Notes: generated from the letters alone by a model not told the origin. A stretch of 64,000 bases of DNA from Lysobacteraceae bacterium NML93-0399 (GCA_002307375.1 NTJI01000005.1:209373-273372), one strand, 5' to 3'. Positions 17,932 to 27,617 are shown, counted from the first letter of the stretch. Translations and numbers: made by a program.

Positions 17932-17968
17932 GTGTATCAATACAACAATACACTTGGGACCGAGTCAA
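17932..17968 (-). promoter_or_regulatory. Promoter overlapping the GntR operator, predicted leaderless transcript
   Basis: Reading leftward: TTGACT (17963-17968), 17-bp spacer, TTGTAT (17940-17945), then 8 bases to the ATG of the GntR gene. The inverted repeat GTGTAT-N10-ATACAC (17932-17953) covers the -10 box and the start point, as expected for autorepression. Start of transcription should fall at or within a few bases of the start codon. Confidence 0.75.
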
Positions 17969-18087
17969 GCGCGTGGTCGCGCTGCGTTGGACAGCGGTTC
18001 GGTGTCCGCAGACCGGACGCAGGAGCTTTGGGAGGCGGGCAGCGGCCACGCAGCCGGATTTACGGACGCGGCGTTAGGCTTCGCGGC

Positions 18088-18744
18088 ATGTTGCCCCGCC
18101 TGCCAAGCCTGCTTCTGGCCATCGCCCTGCTCATGCCCGTGCTCGTGCGCGCCGACGATCTGCCGACGCGGCTGTCCGCGCTCGCGCCGGCACTGGATCG
18201 AAAGGTGCTGTCGATGGCCCTGCAGGCCCGTGCATGCGCGGCGCACGAGCGCGACGTCGGCACCCGACTGGCGGTGATCGACTATTCGCGCCCCTCCACC
18301 GAAGTGCGACTGTGGGTGTTCGACGTCGATGCGGGGCGTCTGCTGCATGCCGAACACGTTGCCCACGGGCGCGGCAGCGGCGGCAACGTGCCGACGGTGT
18401 TCTCGGATGTCGAGGGCAGTCACCAGTCCAGTCTCGGGCTGTTCGCGACGGCCGAGACCTACATCGGACAGAACGGATATTCGCTGCGCCTGGACGGACT
18501 CGAGCCGGGCATCAACGGCCGGGCGCGCGAGCGGCTGATCGTCATGCACGGTGCCGATTACATCGACCCCGCGCAGGGCCTGCGCCAGGGCCGGCTGGGG
18601 CGCAGCTGGGGCTGCCCGGCCGTGCGCCGGGAAGTGGCGCAGGCGGTGATCGACGATCTCAGGGACGGACACCTGCTGTTCGCCTACGCCGACGATACGC
18701 AGTGGCGACGTGCGTCCACGCTGTTGCGGTGCCCGAGCGGCTGA
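18088..18744 (+). CDS. Murein L,D-transpeptidase catalytic-domain protein (YkuD_2 type)
   Basis: A 218-aa protein with a signal peptide (LLLAIALLMPVLVRA-DD). The catalytic domain has the His-containing RLIVMHGADYI and the SWGCPAV motif with Cys about 176, matching the L,D-transpeptidase active site (H...S-x-G-C). GRGSGGNVPTVFSDVEGSHQSS is typical of the YkuD_2 subgroup. The family cross-links peptidoglycan or attaches proteins to it in the periplasm. It is followed by a second L,D-transpeptidase and an M23 gene in the same direction, forming a small cell-wall remodelling cluster. Confidence 0.88.
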   Translation: MLPRLPSLLLAIALLMPVLVRADDLPTRLSALAPALDRKVLSMALQARACAAHERDVGTRLAVIDYSRPSTEVRLWVFDVDAGRLLHAEHVAHGRGSGGNVPTVFSDVEGSHQSSLGLFATAETYIGQNGYSLRLDGLEPGINGRARERLIVMHGADYIDPAQGLRQGRLGRSWGCPAVRREVAQAVIDDLRDGHLLFAYADDTQWRRASTLLRCPSG

Positions 18745-18820
18745 ATGTCGGGCGATGGCTTCACGCCGATGGCGCGCAGCCACCGGGAGCATGCGACGCA
18801 TCGCAACGAGGAGTGATGCC

Positions 18821-19837
18821 ATGTCTGCACGCTGGATCCGTGGCGCCCACGCGCCGATCTGCGCAGTCGCGCTGTGCCTGCTGGTGGCCGGGCCGACATT
18901 CGCCCAGAACGCTGACGTCGGTACCGACAGCACGCAGCCGGATGAGGCTTCGAGCGCCCTGACGGCCGACGCGGTCAATGCCGCCGACATGGACGCCGGC
19001 GATGCGGCGATGCTGCGCACACAGGTGCTGCTAGACCGCGTGCATTTCTCGCCCGGCGAGATCGACGCCCGCGGCGGCACCAACACCACGCGCGCACTGG
19101 CGGCCTTCCAACGGCACCAGGGACTGGATGCGAGCGGTGAACTCGACGCGCGCACCTGGGAGGCGCTCACTGCCGGAAACACCCCCGCACTGGTCACCCA
19201 CACGCTCAGCGCCGAGGATGTCGCAGGCCCGTTCGCGGCCCTGCCCGAGGACATGATGGCGCAGGCCGAGCAGGCGTCGCTGGGCTACGAGACGCTGCTC
19301 GAAGCGCTGGGCGAGCGCTTCCACGCCGCGCCGGCGCTGCTGCGCAGGCTCAATCCCGGCACCGAGTTCGAGGCCGGTGCGCAGATTTTGGTGCCGAACA
19401 TCGGCGAGGCCGCGCCACTGGCCGAGCCGGCGCGTGTGGTGGTCAGCAAGTCCGACTCGGTCGTGCGCCTGGTCGACGCGCAGGGCGAGGTCTACGCCCA
19501 GTTTCCGGCGTCCACCGGCACCGAGCGCGACCCCTTGCCGATCGGCGAGTGGACGATCGACGGCGTCGCCACCGATCCCACCTTCCATTACAACCCCGAC
19601 CTGTTCTGGGACGCCGACCCCTCGCATGCGAAGGCCGTGCTGCCGCCGGGGCCGAACAATCCGGTCGGCACAGTGTGGATCGACCTGTCCAAGCCGCATT
19701 ACGGCATCCACGGCACGCCCGAGCCACAGAACATCGGCAAGACCCAGTCGCACGGCTGCATCCGCATGACCAACTGGAGCGCGCGCCGCGTCGCCGAGGT
19801 GGTCAAGCCCGGCATGACCGCGGTGCTGGAGGAATAA
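18821..19837 (+). CDS. L,D-transpeptidase with N-terminal peptidoglycan-binding domain
   Basis: A 338-aa exported enzyme. A signal peptide ends near GPTFA-QN. A PG_binding_1-like region spans about residues 65-125 (LLDRVHFSPGEIDARGG, RALAAFQRHQGLDASGELD). A LysM-like stretch follows (ALLRRLNPGTEFEAGAQILVPN), then the YkuD catalytic domain with YGIHGTPEP and SHGCIRMTN (Cys about 313). The catalytic His, Gly, Cys and Arg are all present, so the enzyme is probably active. It follows a GAGGAG ribosome site. Its stop is 3 bases before the GTG start of the M23 gene, so they are co-translated. Acts in the periplasm on 3-3 cross-links or lipoprotein attachment; which one cannot be told. Confidence 0.92.
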   Translation: MSARWIRGAHAPICAVALCLLVAGPTFAQNADVGTDSTQPDEASSALTADAVNAADMDAGDAAMLRTQVLLDRVHFSPGEIDARGGTNTTRALAAFQRHQGLDASGELDARTWEALTAGNTPALVTHTLSAEDVAGPFAALPEDMMAQAEQASLGYETLLEALGERFHAAPALLRRLNPGTEFEAGAQILVPNIGEAAPLAEPARVVVSKSDSVVRLVDAQGEVYAQFPASTGTERDPLPIGEWTIDGVATDPTFHYNPDLFWDADPSHAKAVLPPGPNNPVGTVWIDLSKPHYGIHGTPEPQNIGKTQSHGCIRMTNWSARRVAEVVKPGMTAVLEE

Positions 19838-19840
19838 GCC

Positions 19841-20545
19841 GTGCGCACGGGGATGTGGTTCCTGCTGGCCGCGGTGCTGGCGCTGGTCAACGTGGCGTGG
19901 TTCGTCTGGGCGGACGCGCCGTTGTTGGAGCGCCAGGCAGGCGCCGAACCGGTCGTTCCGCAGCCGGCTGCGATGCCGTCGCCTGCGCAGGCGGTTGTCG
20001 AGAGCGCAGCGCCGGTTTCGGCCGCACCGACAGCGGATGGCTCCGTCGCGCAATCCGATATGCCAGCGCCCACGCCTGCGGCGTCGTCGTCTCCGGCCGT
20101 CGGCGATGCGCCGACCGGTCTGCTGATTCCGGTGCAGGGCGCGGGCTTCGAGACGTTGACCGACACGTTCGACGAGGCGCGTAGCAGCGAACGCCGGCAC
20201 GAAGCGCTGGACATCATGGCGCCGGAAGGCACACCGGTGCTCGCCGTCGCCGATGGCACCATCGAGAAGTTGTTCGACAGCGAACGCGGCGGGCTGACGA
20301 TCTACCAGTTCGAACCGACCGGCCGCTACGCCTACTACTACGCGCATCTGCAGGCCTATGCGCCGGGCATCGTCGAAGGCCAGCCGGTGCGGCGTGGCGA
20401 CGTGTTGGGCACGGTCGGCAGCACGGGTAACGCCGACCCGGCGGCCCCCCACCTGCATTTCGCCGTGTTCCGGCTGACACCCGAGAAACAGTGGTGGGTG
20501 GGCGAGCCGATCAACCCCTATCCGCTGCTTGCGCGTCCCGAGTAG
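19841..20545 (+). CDS. M23-family (LytM-type) metallopeptidase
   Basis: A 234-aa protein with an N-terminal membrane anchor or uncleaved signal (WFLLAAVLALVNVAWFVW). A Pro/Ala-rich linker of about 70 residues follows, then a C-terminal M23 domain. Zinc ligands are present: HEALD (HxxxD) and HLHFAVF (HxH), with YYYAHLQAY between them, so a working endopeptidase is likely. It starts with GTG 3 bases after the L,D-transpeptidase stop. It probably trims peptidoglycan peptides in concert with its neighbours, or helps activate other hydrolases. Confidence 0.88.
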   Translation: MRTGMWFLLAAVLALVNVAWFVWADAPLLERQAGAEPVVPQPAAMPSPAQAVVESAAPVSAAPTADGSVAQSDMPAPTPAASSSPAVGDAPTGLLIPVQGAGFETLTDTFDEARSSERRHEALDIMAPEGTPVLAVADGTIEKLFDSERGGLTIYQFEPTGRYAYYYAHLQAYAPGIVEGQPVRRGDVLGTVGSTGNADPAAPHLHFAVFRLTPEKQWWVGEPINPYPLLARPE

Positions 20546-20565
20546 CAGCGCCGCGATCAGGCGTT

Positions 20566-20632
20566 CTGTAGGAGCGCGCTTGCGCGCGAGGGCATTACCG
20601 GGAAAGCCCATCGCGCAAGCGCGCTCCTGCAG
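20566..20632. repeat. REP pair (copy B of four)
   Basis: Left arm CTGTAGGAGCGCGCTTGCGC and right arm GCGCAAGCGCGCTCCTGCAG in inverted orientation, around the core GGGCATTACCGGGAAAGCCC. It lies between the convergent M23 and tesA genes. The GTAG head is typical of Xanthomonadaceae REPs. Confidence 0.85.
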
Positions 20633-20640
20633 GGTGTCGC

Positions 20641-21327
20641 TCAATCTTCGAGCAGCGGCTTCAGTGCCGGCCAGACGTGGTCGAGGATCTTAGGCTGTGC
20701 CTCGACGGTGGGGTGCAGGTTGTCGTCCTGGAAGTTGACGCGATCGGTGGCGATCGGTTCGAGCAAAAACGGCAGCAGGGCGATGTCGAAGGTGCGCGCC
20801 AGCAGGTGATAGTTCGCCTCGAAGCCGCGGGTGTAATCCGGGCCGAGGTTGGGCGGCATGCGCATGCCGACCAGCAGCACCTTCGCGCCCACGTGCTGCG
20901 AAGCGCCGATCATCCGCGCGAGGTTGCGGCGCGCATCGGCCAGCGGCAGACCGCGCAGGCCGTCATTGGCGCCCAGCGCGATGACCACCACGTCGGGCTG
21001 TTCGCGCACCACGGCTTCGGCGATGCGCGACGCGCCGCCGGCGCTGGTCTCGCCCGAGATGCTGGCATTCACCACCCGCCAGGCCGGTGCCTCACGTGTG
21101 AGGCGTTGCGACAGCAGGTCCACCCAGCCCTGGGACGCGGCCATGCCGTAGCCCGCCGACAGTGAATCACCCATGACCAGAATGGTCCTCGTCGCGCCGG
21201 CATCCGGTGTGGCGGATGCGGCCGACTGCGCCTGTGCTAGAACGGGCAGGGCCAGCAGGCACGCCAGCATCCAGCGCGCAGCGCGCGCTTGCATCGGGCG
21301 GCGCGCGGCCGCAGTTCCCTTGGTCAT
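20641..21327 (-). CDS. tesA: Arylesterase / multifunctional thioesterase-lysophospholipase (TesA)
   Basis: A 228-aa SGNH hydrolase. A signal peptide (WMLACLLALPVLAQA-QS) directs it to the periplasm. The four SGNH blocks are present: GDSLSAGYG with nucleophile Ser about 55, VVNASISGETSAGG, ALGANDGLRG, and DDNLHPTVEAQ with the Asp-His pair. This matches E. coli TesA closely in motif order. It hydrolyses acyl esters, thioesters and lysophospholipids. The start ATG at 21327 has GGAG 8 bases upstream. It is divergent from ybbA-ybbP, a gene arrangement conserved widely in proteobacteria. Confidence 0.93.
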   Translation of the reverse strand: MTKGTAAARRPMQARAARWMLACLLALPVLAQAQSAASATPDAGATRTILVMGDSLSAGYGMAASQGWVDLLSQRLTREAPAWRVVNASISGETSAGGASRIAEAVVREQPDVVVIALGANDGLRGLPLADARRNLARMIGASQHVGAKVLLVGMRMPPNLGPDYTRGFEANYHLLARTFDIALLPFLLEPIATDRVNFQDDNLHPTVEAQPKILDHVWPALKPLLED

Positions 21328-21406
21328 TCCCACATCTCCGGTCGGTCCGCCGACGCAGCTGTCTGGCGGCGTGCGCGGCGCGGGTTCGAAACAGCAAAGG
21401 ATATCT

Positions 21407-22144
21407 ATGCACGACGGCAGCCCCATGCAAGCTGAGCAGCCCGCCACCGGCCGACACGCTGCCGATGCGCTCGATGTCCAGGGCCTGGGCAAGCGTGTCG
21501 CGCTGCCGTCGGGCGAACTGACCATCCTGCAGGGTGTGGGATTCCGCGTCGGTCACGGCGATACCGTGGCGATCGTCGGCGCGTCCGGTTCGGGCAAGAG
21601 CACGCTGCTGTCGCTGCTGGCCGGTCTCGACACGCCCAGCGAAGGTCGTGTGCTGCTCGACGGCGCGCCGATCTCCACGCTCGATGAAGACGGCCGCGCC
21701 CGCGTGCGTGGCGAGAAGGTCGGCTTCGTGTTCCAGAGCTTCCAGCTGCTGCCCTCGCTGACCGCGCTGGAGAACGTGATGCTGCCGCTGGAGTTGCGTG
21801 GTGATCGCGATGTCGAAGGCCCGGCGCGGGATGTGCTCGCGCGCGTGGGCCTCGGTGAGCGGCTGGGCCATTACCCGCGCCAGCTCTCCGGTGGCGAACA
21901 GCAGCGTGTTGCGCTCGCGCGCGCCTTCGTGACCCGGCCGGCACTGCTGTTCGCCGACGAACCCACCGGCAATCTCGACACCGCGACCGGGCAGGCGATC
22001 GTCGATCTGCTGTTCGCGCTCAATACCGATGCCGGCACCACGCTGGTGCTGGTGACGCACGACGACCGCCTGGCCGCGCGCTGCGCGCGGCGGCTGCGCA
22101 TCGACAGCGGTCGACTGGTCGCCGACGAGGCGCTGCCCGCATGA
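21407..22144 (+). CDS. ybbA: ABC transporter ATP-binding protein YbbA
   Basis: A 245-aa ATPase of the LolD/MacB type. Walker [10 protein letters not shown], signature [15 protein letters not shown], Walker [13 protein letters not shown] and switch THDDR are all present. Start chosen at 21407, where AAAGGA lies 6 bases upstream. Its stop overlaps the permease start (ATGA), so they make one complex. YbbA-YbbP partners an arylesterase gene in many genomes; the transported or extruded substrate is not established. Confidence 0.92.
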   Translation: MHDGSPMQAEQPATGRHAADALDVQGLGKRVALPSGELTILQGVGFRVGHGDTVAIVGASGSGKSTLLSLLAGLDTPSEGRVLLDGAPISTLDEDGRARVRGEKVGFVFQSFQLLPSLTALENVMLPLELRGDRDVEGPARDVLARVGLGERLGHYPRQLSGGEQQRVALARAFVTRPALLFADEPTGNLDTATGQAIVDLLFALNTDAGTTLVLVTHDDRLAARCARRLRIDSGRLVADEALPA

Positions 22145-24669
22145 GGACCGCGGGCCTGGCCTGGCGCCAGTTGCGTCGCGACTTCGCGGCCGGCGACATC
22201 CGCATCCTGTTCGCGGCGCTCGTACTTGCCGTCGTCGCGGTGACCGCAGTCGGTTTCGTCACCGATCGCGCCGAGCGCGCGCTGGCGATCGAGGCCAACC
22301 GTCTGCTCGGCGGCGATGCCGTCGTGCGCGGTGATGCGCCGATCGAGGGCGCGATCCGCGATGCGGCGAGCGCGGCGGGCCTGCAGTCGGTCGACACCAT
22401 CGAACTCGACAGCATGATCCGCGTCGGCGCGGGCGAGAGCGCCAACCTGCAGCTCGGCGACGTACGTGCGCTGGGCGAGGGATTTCCATTGCGCGGCAGC
22501 TTCCGCATCGCCGGTGCCGATGGCGTCGAGCGCGACGCCGAGGCCGTGCCCGAAGCCGGCACCGCGTGGATGAGCCGCGCCGGTGCCGACACGCTGGGTG
22601 CGTCGGTCGGCGACACGGTCACGCTCGGCAACCGCAGCTTTCAGCTGACCGCGCTGGTGCTGCAGGAACCCGACGCGTCGATCGACTACTTCAACGTCGC
22701 GCCGAAGGTCTTCCTGCATCTGTCCGATTTGGAGTCCACCGGCCTGATCCAGCCGGGCAGCCGCATCCGCTACCGGCTCGTCATCGCCGGCGACGCGAAC
22801 GCTGTCGATGGCTTCGCCCGCGTCGCGCGCGAGCAGCTCGGCCGCGGCCAGCGTGTCGAGACGATCAGCGACGCGAGACCGGAAGTGCGCTCCTCGCTCG
22901 ATCGCGCCGGCCGCTTCCTCGGCCTGGCGGCGCTGGTCTCGGTGATCCTCGCCGCGGTGGCGGTGGCGATGGCCGCGCGCCAGCATTCGGCGCGACACCT
23001 GTCGTCGGTCGCGGTGATGCGCTGCATGGGCGCGCAGCAGAAGACGCTGGTCGGCATCCATGTCGGCGAACTGCTGCTGCTCGGACTGATGGCCTGCACG
23101 CTGGGCGTGGTGATCGCGTTCGGCCTGCAATGGGGCGTCGGTCGCTGGCTCGAATCGATGCTGGGCCTGTCGATTCCGGCCGCAGGCCTGATGCCGGCGG
23201 TGCAGGGCTACGGCGTCGGTCTGGTCGTGCTGATGGCCTTCGGCGCGCCGCCGGTGCTCGCGCTGCGCCGTGTGCCGGCGCTGCGCGTCCTACGTCGCGA
23301 TCTCGGCGGCTTCGAGCCGAGCGCGTGGCTGGTCGGTGCGACCGGCTTCGTGGGTCTCGCTGCACTGCTGTGGTGGAAGGCTGGTTCGGCGACGCTGGGC
23401 GGCGCGATGCTGGCCGGCATCGCCGCGACCTTCGCGGTGCTCGCACTGCTGGCCTGGGGCCTGATCGCGCTGGTGCGCGCGCTGCGTACGCGCCTGCGCG
23501 GCAGCCTGCGCTACGGCTTGGCGAATGTCAGCCGGCGCGCCGGCACCAGCGTCGCGCAGGTCACCGCGCTGGGTCTGGGTCTGATGGCGCTGCTGCTGCT
23601 GACCTTCGTGCGCACCGATCTGCTCGACCGCTGGCAGCTCGCGCTCGGCCAGGAAGCGCCCAACCGCTTCATCATCAACGTGCAGCCCGACCAGCTCGAT
23701 CCGGTGCGCGACTTCATCGCGGCGCAGTCGGTCGAGCCGCCGGTGCTGTTCCCGATGATCCGCGCGCGCCTGATCGAGCGGAACGGAGAACCGGTACGCG
23801 GTGCCGACTACGCCGACCGCACCGGCGACGAGGCGCAGGACCGGCAATCACAGCGCCGCGCCGAGCGCGAGTTCAACCTGTCGATGCAAAGCGACCTGCG
23901 CGACGACAACCGCGTCACCGCCGGCACCTTCTGGGGTGACACGGCGCCGGCGACGCCGGAGATCTCGGTCGAGGAAGGCTTCGCCAAGGATCTGGGCTGG
24001 CAGCTCGGCGACCGCATCACCTTCGACATCGCCGGCCAGCGCTTCGAAGCGCCGATCACGAGCTTCCGCAGCATCGAGTGGGAAAGCTTCCGGCCGAACT
24101 TCTTCGTCGTCGCCTCGCCCGGTGCACTGGACGCGTATCCCGCCAGCCACATCACCGCGGTGCGCGTGCCGCCCGACAGGCCGCGCTTCACCGCCGAGCT
24201 CGTGCAGCAGTTTCCGAACCTGTCGGTCATCGACATCGATGCCGTGCTGACCCAGGTGCGCAGCACGGCCGACCAGGTGTCGACGGTGGTGCAGGTGGTG
24301 TTCTGGTTCTCGCTCGTGGCCGGCGTGCTGGTGCTGCTGGCTGCGGTGAGTGCCAGCCAGGACGAACGCCTGCTCGAAGGCGGCGTGATGCGTGTGCTCG
24401 GCGGCAAGCGGGCGCAACTGCGGCTCGCGCAGGCGTCCGAGTTCGCGGCGATCGGCCTGCTGGCTGGGCTGGTTGCGTCGATCGCGGCCTCGGTGCTGGC
24501 AGGCGTCGTGGCCGTGCAGGTATTCGACCTGCCGTGGACGCCGAACTGGGCGTTGGCGGCGGTCGGCGGCGGCACCGGCGTGCTGATGACCCTGCTTGCC
24601 GGCCTGTGGGCCACGCGCCGGGTGCTCGATGCGCCGCCGTCGGTGACGCTGCGCGCACTGCAGGACTGA
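22141..24669 (+). CDS. ybbP: ABC transporter permease YbbP (FtsX-like)
   Basis: An 842-aa permease. An N-terminal transmembrane segment ([20 protein letters not shown]) is followed by a large periplasmic domain. Two groups of FtsX/MacB-type helices follow ([19 protein letters not shown]...; a second set near the C-terminus with [16 protein letters not shown]). The conserved [12 protein letters not shown] and [12 protein letters not shown] turns are repeated, showing the duplicated FtsX fold of the YbbP group. The length fits the family. Translationally coupled to ybbA and followed by a hairpin. Confidence 0.92.
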   Translation: MRTAGLAWRQLRRDFAAGDIRILFAALVLAVVAVTAVGFVTDRAERALAIEANRLLGGDAVVRGDAPIEGAIRDAASAAGLQSVDTIELDSMIRVGAGESANLQLGDVRALGEGFPLRGSFRIAGADGVERDAEAVPEAGTAWMSRAGADTLGASVGDTVTLGNRSFQLTALVLQEPDASIDYFNVAPKVFLHLSDLESTGLIQPGSRIRYRLVIAGDANAVDGFARVAREQLGRGQRVETISDARPEVRSSLDRAGRFLGLAALVSVILAAVAVAMAARQHSARHLSSVAVMRCMGAQQKTLVGIHVGELLLLGLMACTLGVVIAFGLQWGVGRWLESMLGLSIPAAGLMPAVQGYGVGLVVLMAFGAPPVLALRRVPALRVLRRDLGGFEPSAWLVGATGFVGLAALLWWKAGSATLGGAMLAGIAATFAVLALLAWGLIALVRALRTRLRGSLRYGLANVSRRAGTSVAQVTALGLGLMALLLLTFVRTDLLDRWQLALGQEAPNRFIINVQPDQLDPVRDFIAAQSVEPPVLFPMIRARLIERNGEPVRGADYADRTGDEAQDRQSQRRAEREFNLSMQSDLRDDNRVTAGTFWGDTAPATPEISVEEGFAKDLGWQLGDRITFDIAGQRFEAPITSFRSIEWESFRPNFFVVASPGALDAYPASHITAVRVPPDRPRFTAELVQQFPNLSVIDIDAVLTQVRSTADQVSTVVQVVFWFSLVAGVLVLLAAVSASQDERLLEGGVMRVLGGKRAQLRLAQASEFAAIGLLAGLVASIAASVLAGVVAVQVFDLPWTPNWALAAVGGGTGVLMTLLAGLWATRRVLDAPPSVTLRALQD

Positions 24670-24670
24670 A

Positions 24671-24701
24671 GGAGACGCCCGGCGCTTTGCCGGGCGTCTC
24701 C
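24671..24701. terminator. Strong hairpin between ybbP and a convergent gene
   Basis: Perfect 13-bp stem (GGAGACGCCCGGC with its complement) around a GCTTT loop. No T-run follows, so it may work as an mRNA-end stabiliser or a bidirectional terminator. Confidence 0.6.
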
Positions 24702-24706
24702 GCGCG

Positions 24707-24970
24707 TCAGCCGACGATCGTCTCGCTGGCCTCGAACCGGCGTGCGTAGTCGCGCTCTTCGCTGACGCGCTGCACGTCTTCGTGGGCGATGTCCGGGCCG
24801 CCGTAGACGGCGTACACGATCTCGTCGTCGCGGCGCCCCACCGCGTGCAGCCGGTAGCGCGACTGGCCGCCGCCGGTGTCGGGCGGATAGCGGGCGGGCG
24901 GTTCGGCGCCGTCGAGGTCGAGTTCGCTGTTGTCGATGGTGCCGCCGACGAAGAGGGCATGGATGGGCAT
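24707..24970 (-). CDS. Small hypothetical protein, 87 aa
   Basis: Begins MPIHALFVGGTIDNSELDLD and continues with a Tyr/Arg-rich beta-type region (RYRLHAVGRRDDEIVYAVYG), ending in DYARRFEASETIVG. AGGAGA lies 7 bases upstream of the ATG, which supports translation. No signal peptide or membrane segment. The family is not recognised. It stands alone between the convergent ybbP gene and the divergent rsmC gene. Confidence 0.7.
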   Translation of the reverse strand: MPIHALFVGGTIDNSELDLDGAEPPARYPPDTGGGQSRYRLHAVGRRDDEIVYAVYGGPDIAHEDVQRVSEERDYARRFEASETIVG

Positions 24971-25155
24971 CGCGGTCTCCTGTGCTGCGGGGAAAAGCCT
25001 CGCGACGAGGGTGCGGGGGCGCATGTTCGCTGCGGGTCAATACCGCGTTGGCATGCGCATCGGACACAGCCGGTGCGTGACGCCGTTGACGGTTCGAGCC
25101 GGGGACACAAGTCCGGGGCCGGTAGAATCCACGGCCCGCCTTCGACGACCGACGC

Positions 25156-26193
25156 ATGTCCGATCCCGCCCTCGATGCCCTGTTCCTGCCCTTCGAGCAG
25201 CGCCTGCTGCCGTGGCCGGACGAGGGCGCGCTGTTCCTGCGCGCGCGTGCCGGCGTGGCGACCACCGGCGGCCGCTGGCCCGGATTACTGGCGGCGCAGA
25301 GCTTCGCGCCGGCGCATGCCGAGTTGCAGCGCGCCGGGTTCGAGACCTTGCCGGTCGACTCGGAGGACGCACTGCCGCAGCGCCCGCTGGTGCTGGTGCT
25401 GCCGCCGCGCCAGCGCGACGAGGCGCGCGCGGAACTGGCGCGTGCGCTGCAGGCGGTGACGCCCGGCGGCTGGGTCGTCGCCAGCGTGTCCAACGACGAA
25501 GGTGCGAAATCGGCGCAGGACGATCTGGCCAGGCTCGCCGGCAACATCGCCGTGCAGAGCAAGCACAAGTGCCGCGTGTTCTGGGCGCAGCGCGATGATC
25601 GTACCGATGCCGCGCTGCTCGAACGCTGGGCCGCGCTCGATGCAGCGCGGCCGATCGTGGGCGGCCGATTCGTGAGCCGGCCCGGCGTCTTCGCCTGGGA
25701 TCGCATCGACCCGGCATCCGCGCTGCTGGCCGCGCAACTACCCGACACGCTGTCGGGCCACGTCGCCGATCTCGGCGCCGGCTACGGCTTCCTGTCGGCC
25801 GAATTGCTCGAACGCTGCAAGGGCATCCGCGCGCTCGATGTCGTCGAGGCCGAAGGCCGCGCGCTGGCGCTGGCACGGCGCAACCTCGCGGGCCTGCGCG
25901 ACGACGTGACCCTGGATTTCCAGTGGTCGGACGTGACGCGTGGGCTGTCGCGCCGCTATGACGTCATCGTCAGCAATCCGCCCTTCCATGCGCAGGGCCG
26001 CAGCGAGCGCCCCGACATCGGGCGTGCCTTCATCGCGGCCGCGGCGGGTGCGCTGAAGCCCGGCGGTCAGCTGTGGCTGGTCGCCAACCGGCACTTACCT
26101 TACGAAGAAATTCTCGGCGCCCGCTTCGCGCAGGTGCGCGAGGTCGCGGCGATGGCGGGCTTCAAGATCGTGCATGCGGAGCAGCCGCGATGA
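25156..26193 (+). CDS. rsmC: 16S rRNA (guanine-N2) methyltransferase, RsmC/RlmG type
   Basis: A 345-aa class I SAM-dependent methyltransferase with the two-domain RsmC layout. The N-terminal half is a degenerate methyltransferase-like domain (LVLVLPPRQRDEARAELARAL). The C-terminal half is catalytic, with SAM motif VADLGAGYGFLS near residue 205 and SNPPFHAQG near residue 273. The NPPF tetrapeptide marks base-amino methylation. Family members modify G1207 of 16S rRNA or G1835 of 23S rRNA; the choice between them needs alignment. It overlaps rsuA by ATGA, supporting a role in ribosomal RNA modification. Confidence 0.83.
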   Translation: MSDPALDALFLPFEQRLLPWPDEGALFLRARAGVATTGGRWPGLLAAQSFAPAHAELQRAGFETLPVDSEDALPQRPLVLVLPPRQRDEARAELARALQAVTPGGWVVASVSNDEGAKSAQDDLARLAGNIAVQSKHKCRVFWAQRDDRTDAALLERWAALDAARPIVGGRFVSRPGVFAWDRIDPASALLAAQLPDTLSGHVADLGAGYGFLSAELLERCKGIRALDVVEAEGRALALARRNLAGLRDDVTLDFQWSDVTRGLSRRYDVIVSNPPFHAQGRSERPDIGRAFIAAAAGALKPGGQLWLVANRHLPYEEILGARFAQVREVAAMAGFKIVHAEQPR

Positions 26194-26894
26194 AGCTGGT
26201 CAAACTGCTCGCCAACCTCGGCTACGGCAGCCGCAAGCAGGTCGCGTGGATGTTTCGCGAGGGCCGCGTCACCGATGCGGCAGGCGACGTGCTCTACGCC
26301 GACGACCAGGTCGGTCATGCCGACGTGCGCGTCGACGGCGAGCCGCTCGACCCGCCGCAGGGGCTGACACTGATGCTGCACAAGCCGGTCGGCTATACGT
26401 GTTCGACCAAGGACACCGGTCGCCTGGTCTATGACCTGCTGCCGCCGCGCTTCCGCCTGCGCGCGCCGGTGCTGTCGAGCGTGGGAAGGTTGGACCGCGA
26501 GACCAGCGGTCTGCTGCTGTTCACCGACGATGGCCAGCTGCTGCACCGGATCATCTCGCCGAAGGCCGCGCTGCCGAAGGTCTACGGGGCGGCGCTGGCG
26601 CAGCCGCTGCGCGGCGACGAGGTCGCGCTGTTCGCCAGCGGCACGCTGATGCTGGAGTCGGAAACCACGCCGCTCAAGCCCGCGGTGCTCGACGTCATCG
26701 ACGACACGCACGCGCGCCTCACGCTGACCGAAGGCCGCTATCACCAGGTGCGACGCATGTTCGCCGCAACCGGCAACCACGTCGTCGCGCTGCATCGCAG
26801 CCGTGTCGGCGGTCTCGGGCTCGAAGGGCTCGCCGAAGGCGACTGGCGCGCGCTCGATGCCGCCGACGTGTCGGCCCTGATGGACGCCTCATGA
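26190..26894 (+). CDS. rsuA: 16S rRNA pseudouridine synthase (RsuA family)
   Basis: A 234-aa enzyme. An N-terminal S4 RNA-binding domain (KLLANLGYGSRKQVAWMFREG) is followed by the RsuA/RluB-type catalytic core. The active-site Asp lies in SVGRLDRETSGLLLFTDDG near residue 100; later LTEGRYHQVRRMFAATGN is the family's second signature. E. coli RsuA forms pseudouridine 516 in 16S rRNA. The start overlaps the rsmC stop, and its stop overlaps the HAD gene start (both ATGA), so three products come from one coupled transcript. Confidence 0.92.
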   Translation: MKLVKLLANLGYGSRKQVAWMFREGRVTDAAGDVLYADDQVGHADVRVDGEPLDPPQGLTLMLHKPVGYTCSTKDTGRLVYDLLPPRFRLRAPVLSSVGRLDRETSGLLLFTDDGQLLHRIISPKAALPKVYGAALAQPLRGDEVALFASGTLMLESETTPLKPAVLDVIDDTHARLTLTEGRYHQVRRMFAATGNHVVALHRSRVGGLGLEGLAEGDWRALDAADVSALMDAS

Positions 26895-27595
26895 CGGGGG
26901 ACATCGCGCCGCTGCCGTTCCGGCCGGCGGCGGTGATCTTCGACATGGACGGGCTGATGCTGGATTCGGAGCGTGCGATCGTCGACGCGTTGCGCGCCGC
27001 CGCGACCGGGCAGTGCGCCGACATCGAGCCCGACTGGTGGCTGTGCCTGATCGGCCATGGCGATGCGGCGTGCCGCGCGCGTTTGTCCGAAAAGATCGGC
27101 GCCGACGCGGCCGATGCGTTGCTCGCCGACGGTCATGCGCGCTACATCGCGGTCGCCGAGGCGGGCCTGCCGCATCGACCGGGCATCGTCGCTTTGCTGG
27201 AATTGTTGGCCGCGCACGACGTACCGCGCGCGGTCGCGACCTCGACGCGGTCGCCCTTGGCACAGCGCAAGCTCGCGGCAGCGGGACTGCTCGCGCACTT
27301 CGACGTGGTCTGCACCAGCAGCGATGTCGCAGCGCCGAAGCCGGCGCCGGATGTCTATCTGCTCGCGGCCGAACGCCTGGGCGTCGCGCCGGCGCAGTGT
27401 CTGGTGCTGGAGGACTCACCGACCGGCGTGCGCGCCGCACTGGCGGCCGGCATGACCGCAATCCAGGTGCCGGACCTGCTGGCGCCCGACGACACGGTGC
27501 GCGCGCTGGGACATCGCATCGTCGAATCGCTGGAAGCGGCGCAGACGCTCATCGCGCCGTGGCTCGCGGACCCGGGCGCCGCCGATCGGACGTAG
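26891..27595 (+). CDS. HAD-superfamily phosphatase (beta-phosphoglucomutase-like)
   Basis: A 234-aa haloacid-dehalogenase hydrolase. Motif I FDMDGLMLDSE (nucleophile Asp and acid Asp) is near residue 17. A helical cap follows, then motif II ATSTRS, motif III Lys in AAPKPAPDVYL and motif IV VLEDSPTGV. All catalytic residues are present. The pattern LMLDSE fits subfamily IA phosphatases that act on sugar phosphates or related small metabolites; the substrate is unknown. Last gene of the rsmC-rsuA-HAD unit. Confidence 0.9.
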   Translation: MTGDIAPLPFRPAAVIFDMDGLMLDSERAIVDALRAAATGQCADIEPDWWLCLIGHGDAACRARLSEKIGADAADALLADGHARYIAVAEAGLPHRPGIVALLELLAAHDVPRAVATSTRSPLAQRKLAAAGLLAHFDVVCTSSDVAAPKPAPDVYLLAAERLGVAPAQCLVLEDSPTGVRAALAAGMTAIQVPDLLAPDDTVRALGHRIVESLEAAQTLIAPWLADPGAADRT

Positions 27596-27617
27596 CCGGC
27601 CCACGTCGGCGGAGCGT

